DNA of 64,000 nt from Leisingera sp. NJS204. Lineage in GTDB: Bacteria; Pseudomonadota; Alphaproteobacteria; Rhodobacterales; Rhodobacteraceae. Each line of letters begins with the position of its first letter. Positions within the stretch are counted from its first letter, which is position 1. This document shows positions 55,870 through 63,656 of the stretch, one piece after another. The notes under the pieces are model-generated. The model had not been told where the DNA came from, searched no databases, and saw only the letters and a program-made list of their open reading frames with translations. The position numbers and the translations under genes are program-made. The stretch is from positions 3,711,501-3,775,500 of the forward strand of contig NZ_CP035417.1 of the NCBI RefSeq assembly GCF_004123675.1, read 5' to 3'.

Positions 55870-56205
55870 GGGGCGAACATAGCCCAGCCCATGCAATCAA
55901 TGCGCCGGAGATCGGGCGTTGATATTCACTTTGACGCGACAAATGCATTGCGCCGGGTTGGGTGTTGCCCTTTCAGCGTACGCCGGTTTCACCTGATCAT
56001 CAGGTTTTCACAACATACACTCCCCTGGTCGATCACCCATTGCACAAGGCGCGGGCAAGCTGTGCGGCTGTCTGCGCAGCACCCAGAGACCGGCCGCGAT
56101 AAAAAGGGGGTCGTTCAGGAATTCCTGTCCAAGCAGGCCCCGCGGGGTCTGTCCATTCTCTGCCCGGCGGCGCTCCGTGCTGCCCGCAAACGCCACCCCC
56201 CTGCC

Positions 56206-56280
56206 GCTTCTTTCTGGCCAAAAATACCTTGGGGGTGAGGGCCGCAAGGCCTGAGGGGGCAACGCCCCCTGCTTCCGCCC
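56206..56280 (+). repeat. Family-1 dispersed intergenic element, copy D (longest)
   Basis: GCTTCTTTCTGGCC then AAAAATACCTTGGGGG, a GAGGGCC-GCAA-GGCCTGA hairpin, a GGGGGC-AAC-GCCCCC hairpin, and CTTCCGCCC. It is the most complete copy, showing two successive hairpins after the leader. Confidence 0.75.
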
Positions 56281-56305
56281 GGCCGGCACGTGAACAGCAG
56301 AGCAG

Positions 56306-56331
56306 AAAAAAGGCCGCCCAGCCGGACGGCC
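56306..56331 (-). terminator. Rho-independent terminator downstream of ctpA
   Basis: On the minus strand GGCCGTCC-GGCT-GGGCGGCC is followed by TTTTTT, about 27 bp beyond the ctpA stop codon. Confidence 0.8.
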
Positions 56332-56357
56332 CCTTTGTGCTGCAATATGGCCAAGCC

Positions 56358-57692
56358 TTACTTCGGTCCCAGCGCAACCAGCCCCTTCAGGATGTCGATG
56401 GCATAGGCCAGCTGGTAATCCTCTTCGCGCAGCTCGGCGGCCTTTTCGGCCTTTTCGCGGTCGGCTTCGATCTGGCGGATCTCATCCTCGCTCAGGCTGT
56501 CATTGTTCAGACTGCCGCGCAAATCGGCCTCGGAGCGCGAGCGGCGTGCAGGCGAGTCGTTCTCCTCCTCAGCCGCAGCGGTTCGGCGGGGCTGCTGCAC
56601 CACAATATCAGGGCTGACGCCCAGCGCCTGGATCGACCGGCCCGACGGTGTGTAATAGCGCGCAGTGGTCAGACGCATCGCGCCCTCGCCCTTCAGCGGC
56701 ATCACCGTCTGCACCGATCCCTTGCCGAAAGACTTGGTGCCGATGACGATGGCGCGGCGGTGATCCTGCAGCGCACCGGCCACAATTTCCGAGGCCGAGG
56801 CCGAACCGCCATTGATCAGCACCACAATCGGCTTGCCATCGGCCAGATCGCCCGGCGTTGCGTTGAACCGCTCGCCGTCCTCGGGGTCGCGGCCGCGGGT
56901 CGAGACGATCTCACCGGATTCCAGGAAACTGTCCGCCACCTTGATCGCCTGGGTCAGCAGCCCGCCGGGATTGTTGCGCAGGTCCAGAACGATGCCGTTC
57001 ACATTATCCTTGCCGCCCGCATCTTCGATCTGCTTTTTCAGCCCGGACACCAGGTTGGTGGTGGTTTGATCGTTAAAGGTGGTGATCCGCATCACCACGG
57101 TATCGCCCTCGATGCGGCTGCGCACCGCCGTCAGCTTGATGGTGTCGCGGATGATCGAGACATCAAACGGCTCGGCCTCGCCTTCGCGCACCACGGTGAT
57201 CACAATCTCGGACCCCACTGGTCCGCGCATCAGGGTGACCGCATCGTCCAGCGACAGGCCCAGCACGCTTTCGCCGTCCACATGGGTGATGAAATCGCCT
57301 GATTCCATGCCGGCCTCGTCCGCCGGGGTGCCGTCGATCGGCGAGACAACTTTGACAAAGCCCTCTTCCTGCGTGACTTCAATCCCCAGGCCGCCGAATT
57401 CGCCGCGGGTCTGCACCCGCATGCTGGCCGCATCATCCGGCGACAGGTAGCTGGAATGCGGATCCAGCGACGTCAGCATGCCGCCGATCGCCGCCTCGAT
57501 CAGTTCCTTCTCGTCGACTTCCTCGACGTATTGGGCGCGGATACGCTCGAAGATGTCGCCGAACAGGTCCAGCTGCTCATAGACATTTGCCTCGCGCGTG
57601 CCTTCCTGCGCCAGCAACGGGCCCGCAACATAGGTTGTAGCGACAATCCCTGCCAGCGTGCCGCCAATGGCGGCCATCGCAAATTTTCTCAT
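56358..57692 (-). CDS. ctpA: C-terminal processing peptidase (S41 family)
   Basis: ATG 57692 (MRKFAMAAIGGTLAG) with AAGG five bases upstream gives 444 residues; GTG 57707 is an alternative. A signal anchor (about 5-30) is followed by a PDZ domain (about 85-170) and the S41 protease core with catalytic Ser in INGGSASASEIVAG and Lys in GTKSFGKGSVQ. The C-terminal tail is charged (Glu/Arg-rich). It degrades periplasmic substrates, in several bacteria peptidoglycan hydrolases, fitting its place after envC. Confidence 0.95.
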   Translation of the reverse strand: MRKFAMAAIGGTLAGIVATTYVAGPLLAQEGTREANVYEQLDLFGDIFERIRAQYVEEVDEKELIEAAIGGMLTSLDPHSSYLSPDDAASMRVQTRGEFGGLGIEVTQEEGFVKVVSPIDGTPADEAGMESGDFITHVDGESVLGLSLDDAVTLMRGPVGSEIVITVVREGEAEPFDVSIIRDTIKLTAVRSRIEGDTVVMRITTFNDQTTTNLVSGLKKQIEDAGGKDNVNGIVLDLRNNPGGLLTQAIKVADSFLESGEIVSTRGRDPEDGERFNATPGDLADGKPIVVLINGGSASASEIVAGALQDHRRAIVIGTKSFGKGSVQTVMPLKGEGAMRLTTARYYTPSGRSIQALGVSPDIVVQQPRRTAAAEEENDSPARRSRSEADLRGSLNNDSLSEDEIRQIEADREKAEKAAELREEDYQLAYAIDILKGLVALGPK

Positions 57693-57699
57693 CAAGCCT

Positions 57700-58833
57700 T
57701 CATCCACCTTTTCCAGTGCGGAACCATGTTTCCGGATCCACCGGGCTGTTGTCCATTCTCACTTCTATATAGAGCGTTTCTGTCCGGTCAGTTCCACCCC
57801 CTTCACCGCTAAGTGACAGAATTGCATCCGGCTTGGGATTTTCTCCGCTCATCAATCCCACCGGCGTGCCCTCGGGGATCACTTGCCCCGCCTCGCCGAA
57901 CACCTCGGCCAGGCCGGAGAACACAAACAGCGTCTCCGGCTGCGGTTCCAGAATCACCACATTGCCCAGATCCAGCAGCGGCCCGCGATAGCGGATGGTG
58001 GCGGCGGCCGGCGCCGTGACCAGGGCGCGGGGACGCGCCGCGATCAGCAGACCGGGCCGGGCAATACCCGCCGCGTCCCGTTCGCCGTAGCCGCGCAGCA
58101 CCAGCCCTTCGACCGGCAACGGCAGGGTGCCGCGCAGCTCTGTGATGTCAGCGCTGGTCCCGGCGATGTCACCGCCGGCAATCTCGGCCAGCCCGTCGGC
58201 AAATCCCGACAGGGTTTCAGTCGAGGAAATCAGGATCGCGGTGCGCACCGGATCAGCAGTGAAACGGCGCGGCAGCGTGGTGCGGTCGGCAATCGCGGTA
58301 GACAGCTGCACCCGCGCGGACTGCACGCCCGCCAGCCCCTCTTCCAGCGTCCTGGCCGCGTTCTGCTGCAGCAGCCGCAGGCTCTGCACCTCGTCCAGAT
58401 CCATCTTCAGCGACTGCGCCCTGGCATGCAGGGCCGGGGTCACCTCGGCCAGCATCATAGCCGAGCGTGCCGCGCCCAAAGGCCCCGAAGGATGCACCAT
58501 CAGCACCGGCGGCGGCGAGGTTTCAATGGTCTGGATAATCCCCAGCAGCCCCGAGACCTCCTCTTGCCGCGCCGCCAGCTGCGCACTCAGCTGCGCCTCG
58601 CGCCGCGCCACCCGGCGCAAGCCGTCGCGCATCGCCGCCAGACCGGCCTCAAACGCCTGCACGGTTGCGGTCAGCGCCTTCACCCGGTCGCGGGAGCTGC
58701 CGGCCTCCTGCAATTGCACCGAAGCCCCCTCCAGCTGCGCCGCCGCCGTGCGCGCGGCCCCGGCGGGGTCCGCTGCCGTCTGCAGCGGTGCGGTCAGCAG
58801 CGCCAGCAGCAAAAAGCCCGCCCGCAGCGTCAT
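57700..58833 (-). CDS. EnvC-like murein hydrolase activator
   Basis: ATG 58833 overlaps the gpmI stop (ATGA) and gives 377 residues. A signal peptide (about 1-22, LLLALLTAPLQTAA) is followed by a long coiled coil (about 25-240) and a C-terminal LytM/M23 domain. The metal-binding His residues of active M23 enzymes are not seen (the segment reads ETLFVFSGL), as in EnvC, so it is probably an amidase activator, not an enzyme. It is central in gpmI-envC-ctpA, a common alphaproteobacterial order. Confidence 0.88.
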   Translation of the reverse strand: MTLRAGFLLLALLTAPLQTAADPAGAARTAAAQLEGASVQLQEAGSSRDRVKALTATVQAFEAGLAAMRDGLRRVARREAQLSAQLAARQEEVSGLLGIIQTIETSPPPVLMVHPSGPLGAARSAMMLAEVTPALHARAQSLKMDLDEVQSLRLLQQNAARTLEEGLAGVQSARVQLSTAIADRTTLPRRFTADPVRTAILISSTETLSGFADGLAEIAGGDIAGTSADITELRGTLPLPVEGLVLRGYGERDAAGIARPGLLIAARPRALVTAPAAATIRYRGPLLDLGNVVILEPQPETLFVFSGLAEVFGEAGQVIPEGTPVGLMSGENPKPDAILSLSGEGGGTDRTETLYIEVRMDNSPVDPETWFRTGKGG

Positions 58834-60347
58834 GACAGCAGGCTCTCCCCGGTCATCTCTGCCGGTTTCTCCAGTCCCATCAGCTCCAGAATAGTCGGCG
58901 CCAGATCCGCCAGCCGCCCATCCCGGAGTGTGGCGCCTTCCGGCCCGCCAACCAGCGCCACCGGCACCAGGTTCAGCGTATGCGCAGTATGGGCGCCGCC
59001 GGTTTCCGGGTCCACCATCACCTCGCAATTGCCGTGATCTGCGGTGGCAATCATCGCGCCGCCCGCCTTCTCCAGCGCTTCCACCACCTGCGCCAACCCG
59101 CGGTCCACTGCCTCGCAGGCCAGCATCGCCGCCTTCAGATCGCCGGTATGGCCGACCATGTCGGGGTTGGCATAGTTGGTCACAATCAGGTCATAGCCCG
59201 CAGCAATTGCCTCGACAAACTTCTCCGTCACCTCGGGGGCCGACATCTCCGGCTGCAAGTCATAGGTCGCCACATTGGGCGACTTCGGCATGAACCGGTC
59301 CTCGCCCTCTTCCGGGTCTTCCTTGCCGCCATTCAGAAAGAAGGTCACATGCGGGTATTTCTCGGTCTCCGCCAGCCGGAACTGGCGCTTGCCCTGCTTC
59401 GCCACCCAGGCGCCCAGCGTGTTCACAATCGCTGCCTTGGGATAACAGGTGGTCATGTAATCGCTATGGCTGTCGGAATACTCCACCATGCCCAGCAGGC
59501 CCGCCAGTTTGGGGCGCTCGCCCGCATCAAATTCAGCAAACCCCGGTTCGCCAATCGCGCGCAGAATCTCCCGCGCGCGGTCAGCCCGGAAGTTCAGGCA
59601 AAAGACCCCGTCGCCGTCCTTTACCCCCTGATAACCGTCCAGCACGGTGGCGGCGATGAACTCATCCGTTTCCGACTGATTATAGGCATGGTCCACCGCG
59701 CCGTGGGCATTCATCCCCGGCCGCCCCTTGGCATGGATCATCGCATCATAAGCCTCGCTGACGCGGCCCCAGCGGTTGTCGCGGTCCATCGCGAAGTAAC
59801 GCCCGGTGACGGTGGCAATGCGCGCGCCTTCGGGCAGCTTCTCCTCCAGCCGGCGGAAGTGGCGAAAGGCCGATTTCGGCGCCACATCGCGCCCGTCGGT
59901 GATTGCATGCAGCCAGACCGGCACGCCCGCGTCCGTCACCGCCTTCACCGCCGCCAGGATGTGGTTGATATGCCCATGCACGCCGCCGTCCGAGACCAGC
60001 CCCATCAGATGCGCCGCGCCGCCGCTTTCTTTCAGCTGCGCGATAAACGCCTGCAAAGCGCCGTTTTCAAAGAACGACCCGTCTTCAATCGCCAGGTCGA
60101 TCTGCCCCAGATCCATCGCCACCACCCGGCCCGCGCCGATGTTGGTGTGGCCCACTTCTGAATTGCCCATCTGCCCGGTCGGCAGCCCGACATCCGGCCC
60201 ATGGGTGATCAGCCGGGCGGCCGGCCCCTTGGCCAGGATCGCATCAAAGGTTGGCGTTTGCGCCAGATAAGGCGCGTTTGCCTTGCCGGGCTCGCCGCTG
60301 CCCCAGCCGTCAAGAATGCACAGGACAACGGGTTTGGGTGCGGTCAT
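58830..60347 (-). CDS. gpmI: 2,3-bisphosphoglycerate-independent phosphoglycerate mutase
   Basis: From ATG 60347 (MTAPKPVVLCILDGWG) the protein has 505 residues. The alkaline phosphatase-like core has ILDGWG (metal-binding Asp) and the phospho-acceptor Ser about 63 in GQMGNSEVGHTNIGAG, plus MVGHTGDLKA and ATADHGNCEVM metal-ligand segments. It interconverts 3- and 2-phosphoglycerate in glycolysis and gluconeogenesis. It heads the gpmI-envC-ctpA operon. Confidence 0.97.
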   Translation of the reverse strand: MTAPKPVVLCILDGWGSGEPGKANAPYLAQTPTFDAILAKGPAARLITHGPDVGLPTGQMGNSEVGHTNIGAGRVVAMDLGQIDLAIEDGSFFENGALQAFIAQLKESGGAAHLMGLVSDGGVHGHINHILAAVKAVTDAGVPVWLHAITDGRDVAPKSAFRHFRRLEEKLPEGARIATVTGRYFAMDRDNRWGRVSEAYDAMIHAKGRPGMNAHGAVDHAYNQSETDEFIAATVLDGYQGVKDGDGVFCLNFRADRAREILRAIGEPGFAEFDAGERPKLAGLLGMVEYSDSHSDYMTTCYPKAAIVNTLGAWVAKQGKRQFRLAETEKYPHVTFFLNGGKEDPEEGEDRFMPKSPNVATYDLQPEMSAPEVTEKFVEAIAAGYDLIVTNYANPDMVGHTGDLKAAMLACEAVDRGLAQVVEALEKAGGAMIATADHGNCEVMVDPETGGAHTAHTLNLVPVALVGGPEGATLRDGRLADLAPTILELMGLEKPAEMTGESLLS

Positions 60348-60473
60348 GGGGTAGCTCCGGGGCAAGGCTGTGTTCGCAAGCCTTCTAACGCCTCGCCGCG
60401 CCGGGGTGAACCGGCATTCCTGCCACAGTTGGCGTTATCAGCGCGCTTGGCGGCAGCAAGCCTCCGCCAATCC

Positions 60474-60505
60474 GCTTCATCTTTCCAAAAATACTCAAAT
60501 CCCCG
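60474..60505 (+). repeat. Family-1 dispersed intergenic element, copy E, containing the dnaE2 stop codon
   Basis: GCTTCATCTTTCC then AAAAATACTCAAATCCCC. The TCA at 60495-60497 is the dnaE2 stop codon read on the minus strand, so the element overlaps the end of that gene. Confidence 0.7.
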
Positions 60506-63431
60506 GCCCGCCACCCGCGCCGCCGCCCGCGTTCTGCGGTGTCAGCAGATGCCGGATCAGCGCCACCGGATGGGCCCGCAAGCTCAGCCGCATGGCGACG
60601 TAATCCTCCACCACTTCCTCGCCCAGGCCCATCTGCGGCAGATCCGCTTCCGGCTCGTAAATCCCCTCGCCCTCCAGCTCGCGGGCAAACAGCGGCAGCG
60701 GCTTGCGGGCGGTGATCGCCTTGGCCGCCCACAAGGCCTCACGCCGGTTCAACCCGAGGGCAGCAAAGGCATCAGCTTCAGCAAGCCGCTCAATCACCGG
60801 CGGCGGAGTGCCTGCCTTGCGCCAGACGTCCTCCACCTCCGTATAGCCATTGCCGCGTGCCGCAGTCAGCCAGGCGGCATCCTCATCGCGCAGGCCTTTC
60901 ACCTGCCGGAACCCCAGCCGCAGCGCCAGCCCGCCATGGCCGTCCGGCTCCATCACATTGTCCCAATAAGAATTATTGATGCAGACCGGGCGCACGTCTA
61001 CGCCATGTTCGCGGGCGTCGCGCACGATCTGGGCAGGCGCATAAAACCCCATCGGCTGCGCATTCAGCAGCGCACAGGCAAAGATGCCGGGATGGTGGCA
61101 TTTGATCCAGGCAGAGGCATAGACCAAGAGCGCAAAAGACGCCGCATGGCTTTCCGGAAACCCGTAAGAGCCAAAGCCCTCGATCTGGGAAAAGCAGCGC
61201 TCGGAGAAACCGCTATCATAGCCGTTCCTGGCCATGCCGCGCAAAAACAGGCTGCGGAATTCGCTGACGTTGCCGTGTTTTTTGAAGGTCGCGAGCGACC
61301 GCCGCAGCCGGTCGGCCTGCTCCGGCGTGAAGCCCGCGCCGACAATGGCGATCTGCATCGCCTGCTCCTGAAACAGCGGCACACCAAGGGTCTTGCCCAG
61401 TACTTCGCCCAGCGCGTCCGAGGGGAAATGCACCGGCTCCTCGCCATTGCGGCGGCGGATATAGGGGTGCACCATATCGCCTTGGATCGGGCCGGGGCGG
61501 ACAATGGCGACCTCGATCACCAGATCATAGAAATGGCGCGGCTTCATCCGCGGCAGAAAGTTCATCTGCGCCCGGCTTTCGACCTGAAAGACGCCAATGC
61601 TGTCGGCCCGGCACAGCATGTTGTAGACCGCCGGATCCTCGGGCGGCAGGGTGGCCAGGCTGTAATCCAGCTGGTGGTGCTGCTGCAGCAGATCAAACGC
61701 CTTGCGGATACAGGTCAGCATGCCCAAGGACAGCACATCGACCTTGAGGATACCAAGCGTGTCGATGTCATCCTTGTCCCAGCAAATGACTGTGCGCCCC
61801 TCCATCGTGGCGTTCTCGATCGGCACCAGCTCGTCCAGCCTGCCTTGGGTGATGATAAAGCCGCCCACATGCTGCGACAGGTGGCGCGGGAAGCCGATGA
61901 TCTGCTCCACCATCTGCATCGTCAGCTGCAGGCGGCGGCTGCCAGGGTCCAGCCCGATCTCGCGCATCCGCTCGGCCTCCACCCCCTTGGCGCTGAAAAA
62001 CCCCCACAGCTGCGAGGACAGGGCCGAAATGGTATCCTCGGTCAGGCCCATGGCGCGGCCCACCTCGCGGATGGCGCGTTTGCCGCGGTAGTGGATCACC
62101 GTGGCACAGAGGCCTGCGCGGTGGCGGCCGTAGCGTTCATAAATCCACTGGATCACCTCCTCGCGCCGCTCGTGCTCGAAATCGACGTCGATGTCCGGCG
62201 GCTCGTCGCGGGCTTCGGAGACGAAACGCTCGAACACCATGGTGCCGAGTTCGGGGCTGACCGAGGTCACGCCCAGGCAGTAGCAGACCACCGAATTCGC
62301 TGCCGAGCCGCGCCCCTGGCACAGGATCCCGCGGGAGCGGGCAAAGGCGACGATGTCGCGCACGGTCAGAAAATAGGGGTCGTATTTCAGCTTGCCGATC
62401 AGGGCCAGCTCATGCTCCAGCAGGCTGCGCACCTTGTCCGGCGCGCCGCCCGGATAGCGCCATTGCAGGCCCTCCTCGGCCAGCCGCCGCAGGCGTTGCG
62501 GCGGGGTTTCGCTGCCGCGCCCCTCATCCGGGTAGTCATAACGCAGCTCATCCAGGGAAAAGGTCAGCTGGTCCGCCAGCCGGGCGGCGTTGTCCACCGC
62601 CGTCTCATGGCCCCGGAACAGGCGGCGCATCTCCGCCTCGGACCGCAGGCGCTGCTCGCCATTGGCCATGGCGGCGCGGCCCAGGGTCTCTACCTTGCAG
62701 CGCAGGCGGATGGCGCTGAGGACATCACCCAGGCGGCGGCGGCTGCCGTGGTGCATCTTTGGCGCGGCGCTGGCGAGCGGCGGCAGGTTCAGATGCCGGG
62801 CGAGATCCGCGAGCTGCGCAAACCGTGCCCGGTCGCCGCCGTCATAGACAGGCGCCATCAGCAGATGCATCCGCCCGGCAAAGCGGCGCGTCAGCCCGTC
62901 CATATGCGGCCCCCATCCGCCCGCGCCGCTGAGGCCATGTTCCGTCTGCGGCAACAGGAGCAGGTGGAGACCCTCCGCGAATTCCAGCAGGTCAGCGATG
63001 TGCAGGAGACAGCTGCCCTTCTGTGCCCTCAGCCGCCCGGTGGACAGGAGCCGGGTCAGGCTGCCCCAGCCCGCGCGGTTCACTGGCAGCGCAATCACCT
63101 CAGGCGCATCACTGAAGATCAGCCGCGCCGCCGGGATCAGCCGTGGCGCATCGTAGATAGGGAAAGAAAGCGGCGGCGCGATGCCTTCGGGGGGCGGCGG
63201 GCCGATGGGCGTGTTCTGCCGGTTCCAGGCCTGCCGCTCGCGCACCTGGCGGGCAATGCCGCGGCATTCGGCATGGGCGCGCACGATGCCCGCCACCGAG
63301 TTTTCGTCGGCAATGGCAACCGCCGCGATCCCCAGCTCCAGCGCGCGGGTCACATACTCCTCAGGGTGGGAGGCCCCGGTGAGGAAGGTGAAGTTGGAAA
63401 GGCAGGCGAATTCGGCAAACATGGCCCGCAT
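60495..63431 (-). CDS. dnaE2: Error-prone DNA polymerase III alpha-like subunit (DnaE2/ImuC), apparently short at the C-terminus
   Basis: ATG 63431 (MRAMFAEFACLSNFTFLTG) has AGGA five bases upstream; ATG 63422 is an alternative and the frame back to 63974 is not supported. At 978 residues it is shorter than typical DnaE2 (about 1,050-1,150). The PHP domain (about 1-230), polymerase palm with catalytic Asp triad (PDIDVDFEHERR), fingers and tandem helix-hairpin-helix part are recognisable. The C-terminal OB-fold seems missing: after HPVALIRHLLTP only a Gly-rich tail follows. DnaE2 performs damage-induced mutagenic synthesis with ImuB. A near-consensus LexA box overlaps the ribosome site. Confidence 0.9.
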   Translation of the reverse strand: MRAMFAEFACLSNFTFLTGASHPEEYVTRALELGIAAVAIADENSVAGIVRAHAECRGIARQVRERQAWNRQNTPIGPPPPEGIAPPLSFPIYDAPRLIPAARLIFSDAPEVIALPVNRAGWGSLTRLLSTGRLRAQKGSCLLHIADLLEFAEGLHLLLLPQTEHGLSGAGGWGPHMDGLTRRFAGRMHLLMAPVYDGGDRARFAQLADLARHLNLPPLASAAPKMHHGSRRRLGDVLSAIRLRCKVETLGRAAMANGEQRLRSEAEMRRLFRGHETAVDNAARLADQLTFSLDELRYDYPDEGRGSETPPQRLRRLAEEGLQWRYPGGAPDKVRSLLEHELALIGKLKYDPYFLTVRDIVAFARSRGILCQGRGSAANSVVCYCLGVTSVSPELGTMVFERFVSEARDEPPDIDVDFEHERREEVIQWIYERYGRHRAGLCATVIHYRGKRAIREVGRAMGLTEDTISALSSQLWGFFSAKGVEAERMREIGLDPGSRRLQLTMQMVEQIIGFPRHLSQHVGGFIITQGRLDELVPIENATMEGRTVICWDKDDIDTLGILKVDVLSLGMLTCIRKAFDLLQQHHQLDYSLATLPPEDPAVYNMLCRADSIGVFQVESRAQMNFLPRMKPRHFYDLVIEVAIVRPGPIQGDMVHPYIRRRNGEEPVHFPSDALGEVLGKTLGVPLFQEQAMQIAIVGAGFTPEQADRLRRSLATFKKHGNVSEFRSLFLRGMARNGYDSGFSERCFSQIEGFGSYGFPESHAASFALLVYASAWIKCHHPGIFACALLNAQPMGFYAPAQIVRDAREHGVDVRPVCINNSYWDNVMEPDGHGGLALRLGFRQVKGLRDEDAAWLTAARGNGYTEVEDVWRKAGTPPPVIERLAEADAFAALGLNRREALWAAKAITARKPLPLFARELEGEGIYEPEADLPQMGLGEEVVEDYVAMRLSLRAHPVALIRHLLTPQNAGGGAGGGPGI

Positions 63432-63433
63432 GA

Positions 63434-63448
63434 TATTCCTGTTTTGTT
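63434..63448 (-). promoter_or_regulatory. LexA-box-like sequence upstream of dnaE2
   Basis: On the minus strand GAACAAAACAGGAAT, one base from the GAAC-N7-GAAC consensus. It lies 3 bp before the dnaE2 ATG and covers its AGGA ribosome site, so the start may be elsewhere or binding may act very close to initiation. Confidence 0.6.
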
Positions 63449-63491
63449 CCCATGTGGAGTCCTGCCGCAACGCCAGCCGCAAACGCCGCCC

Positions 63492-63562
63492 GCGCCGCGC
63501 ACAGCGCGGCGCTTGGCCCAACCGCCGCAGGGCATTTCCAATGCCCGCACGACGGGCGGGAG
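63492..63562 (+). repeat. Family-2 dispersed intergenic element, copy 3
   Basis: Hairpin GCGCCGCG-CACAG-CGCGGCGC (63492-63512), TTGGCCCAAC, small hairpin GGGCATT-TCC-AATGCCC (63530-63546), and terminal GACGGGCGGGAG (63551-63562). The right half is nearly identical to copy 1. It lies between divergent dnaE2 and the DUF1203 gene. Confidence 0.75.
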
Positions 63563-63656
63563 CGCTTTGTTTCGGGCCACAGCAGGATCCGCAAGATCCG
63601 GGTCGATTGCGGCAGGGCGGACCGGGCATGGTGGTGTCAGCAAAAGGAGAAAACGC

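Larger units (their letters stand above)
55870..56357. other. 488-bp intergenic region between ada and ctpA
   Basis: No convincing gene is found. It holds a small hairpin ACCTGA-TCA-TCAGGT followed by TTTTC (55991-56009), family-1 copy D at 56206-56280, and the ctpA terminator at 56306-56331. A 93-codon minus frame (56008-56289) passes through the repeat element and was rejected as a gene. Confidence 0.6.

Noticed and set aside
54787-56238. 483-codon plus-strand frame opposite ada
   Set aside because: Shadow frame; the minus strand has all Ada zinc and active-site motifs.
56008-56289. 93-codon minus frame between ada and ctpA
   Set aside because: It runs through family-1 copy D, lacks a ribosome site and has no recognisable domain; a degraded gene fragment cannot be excluded.
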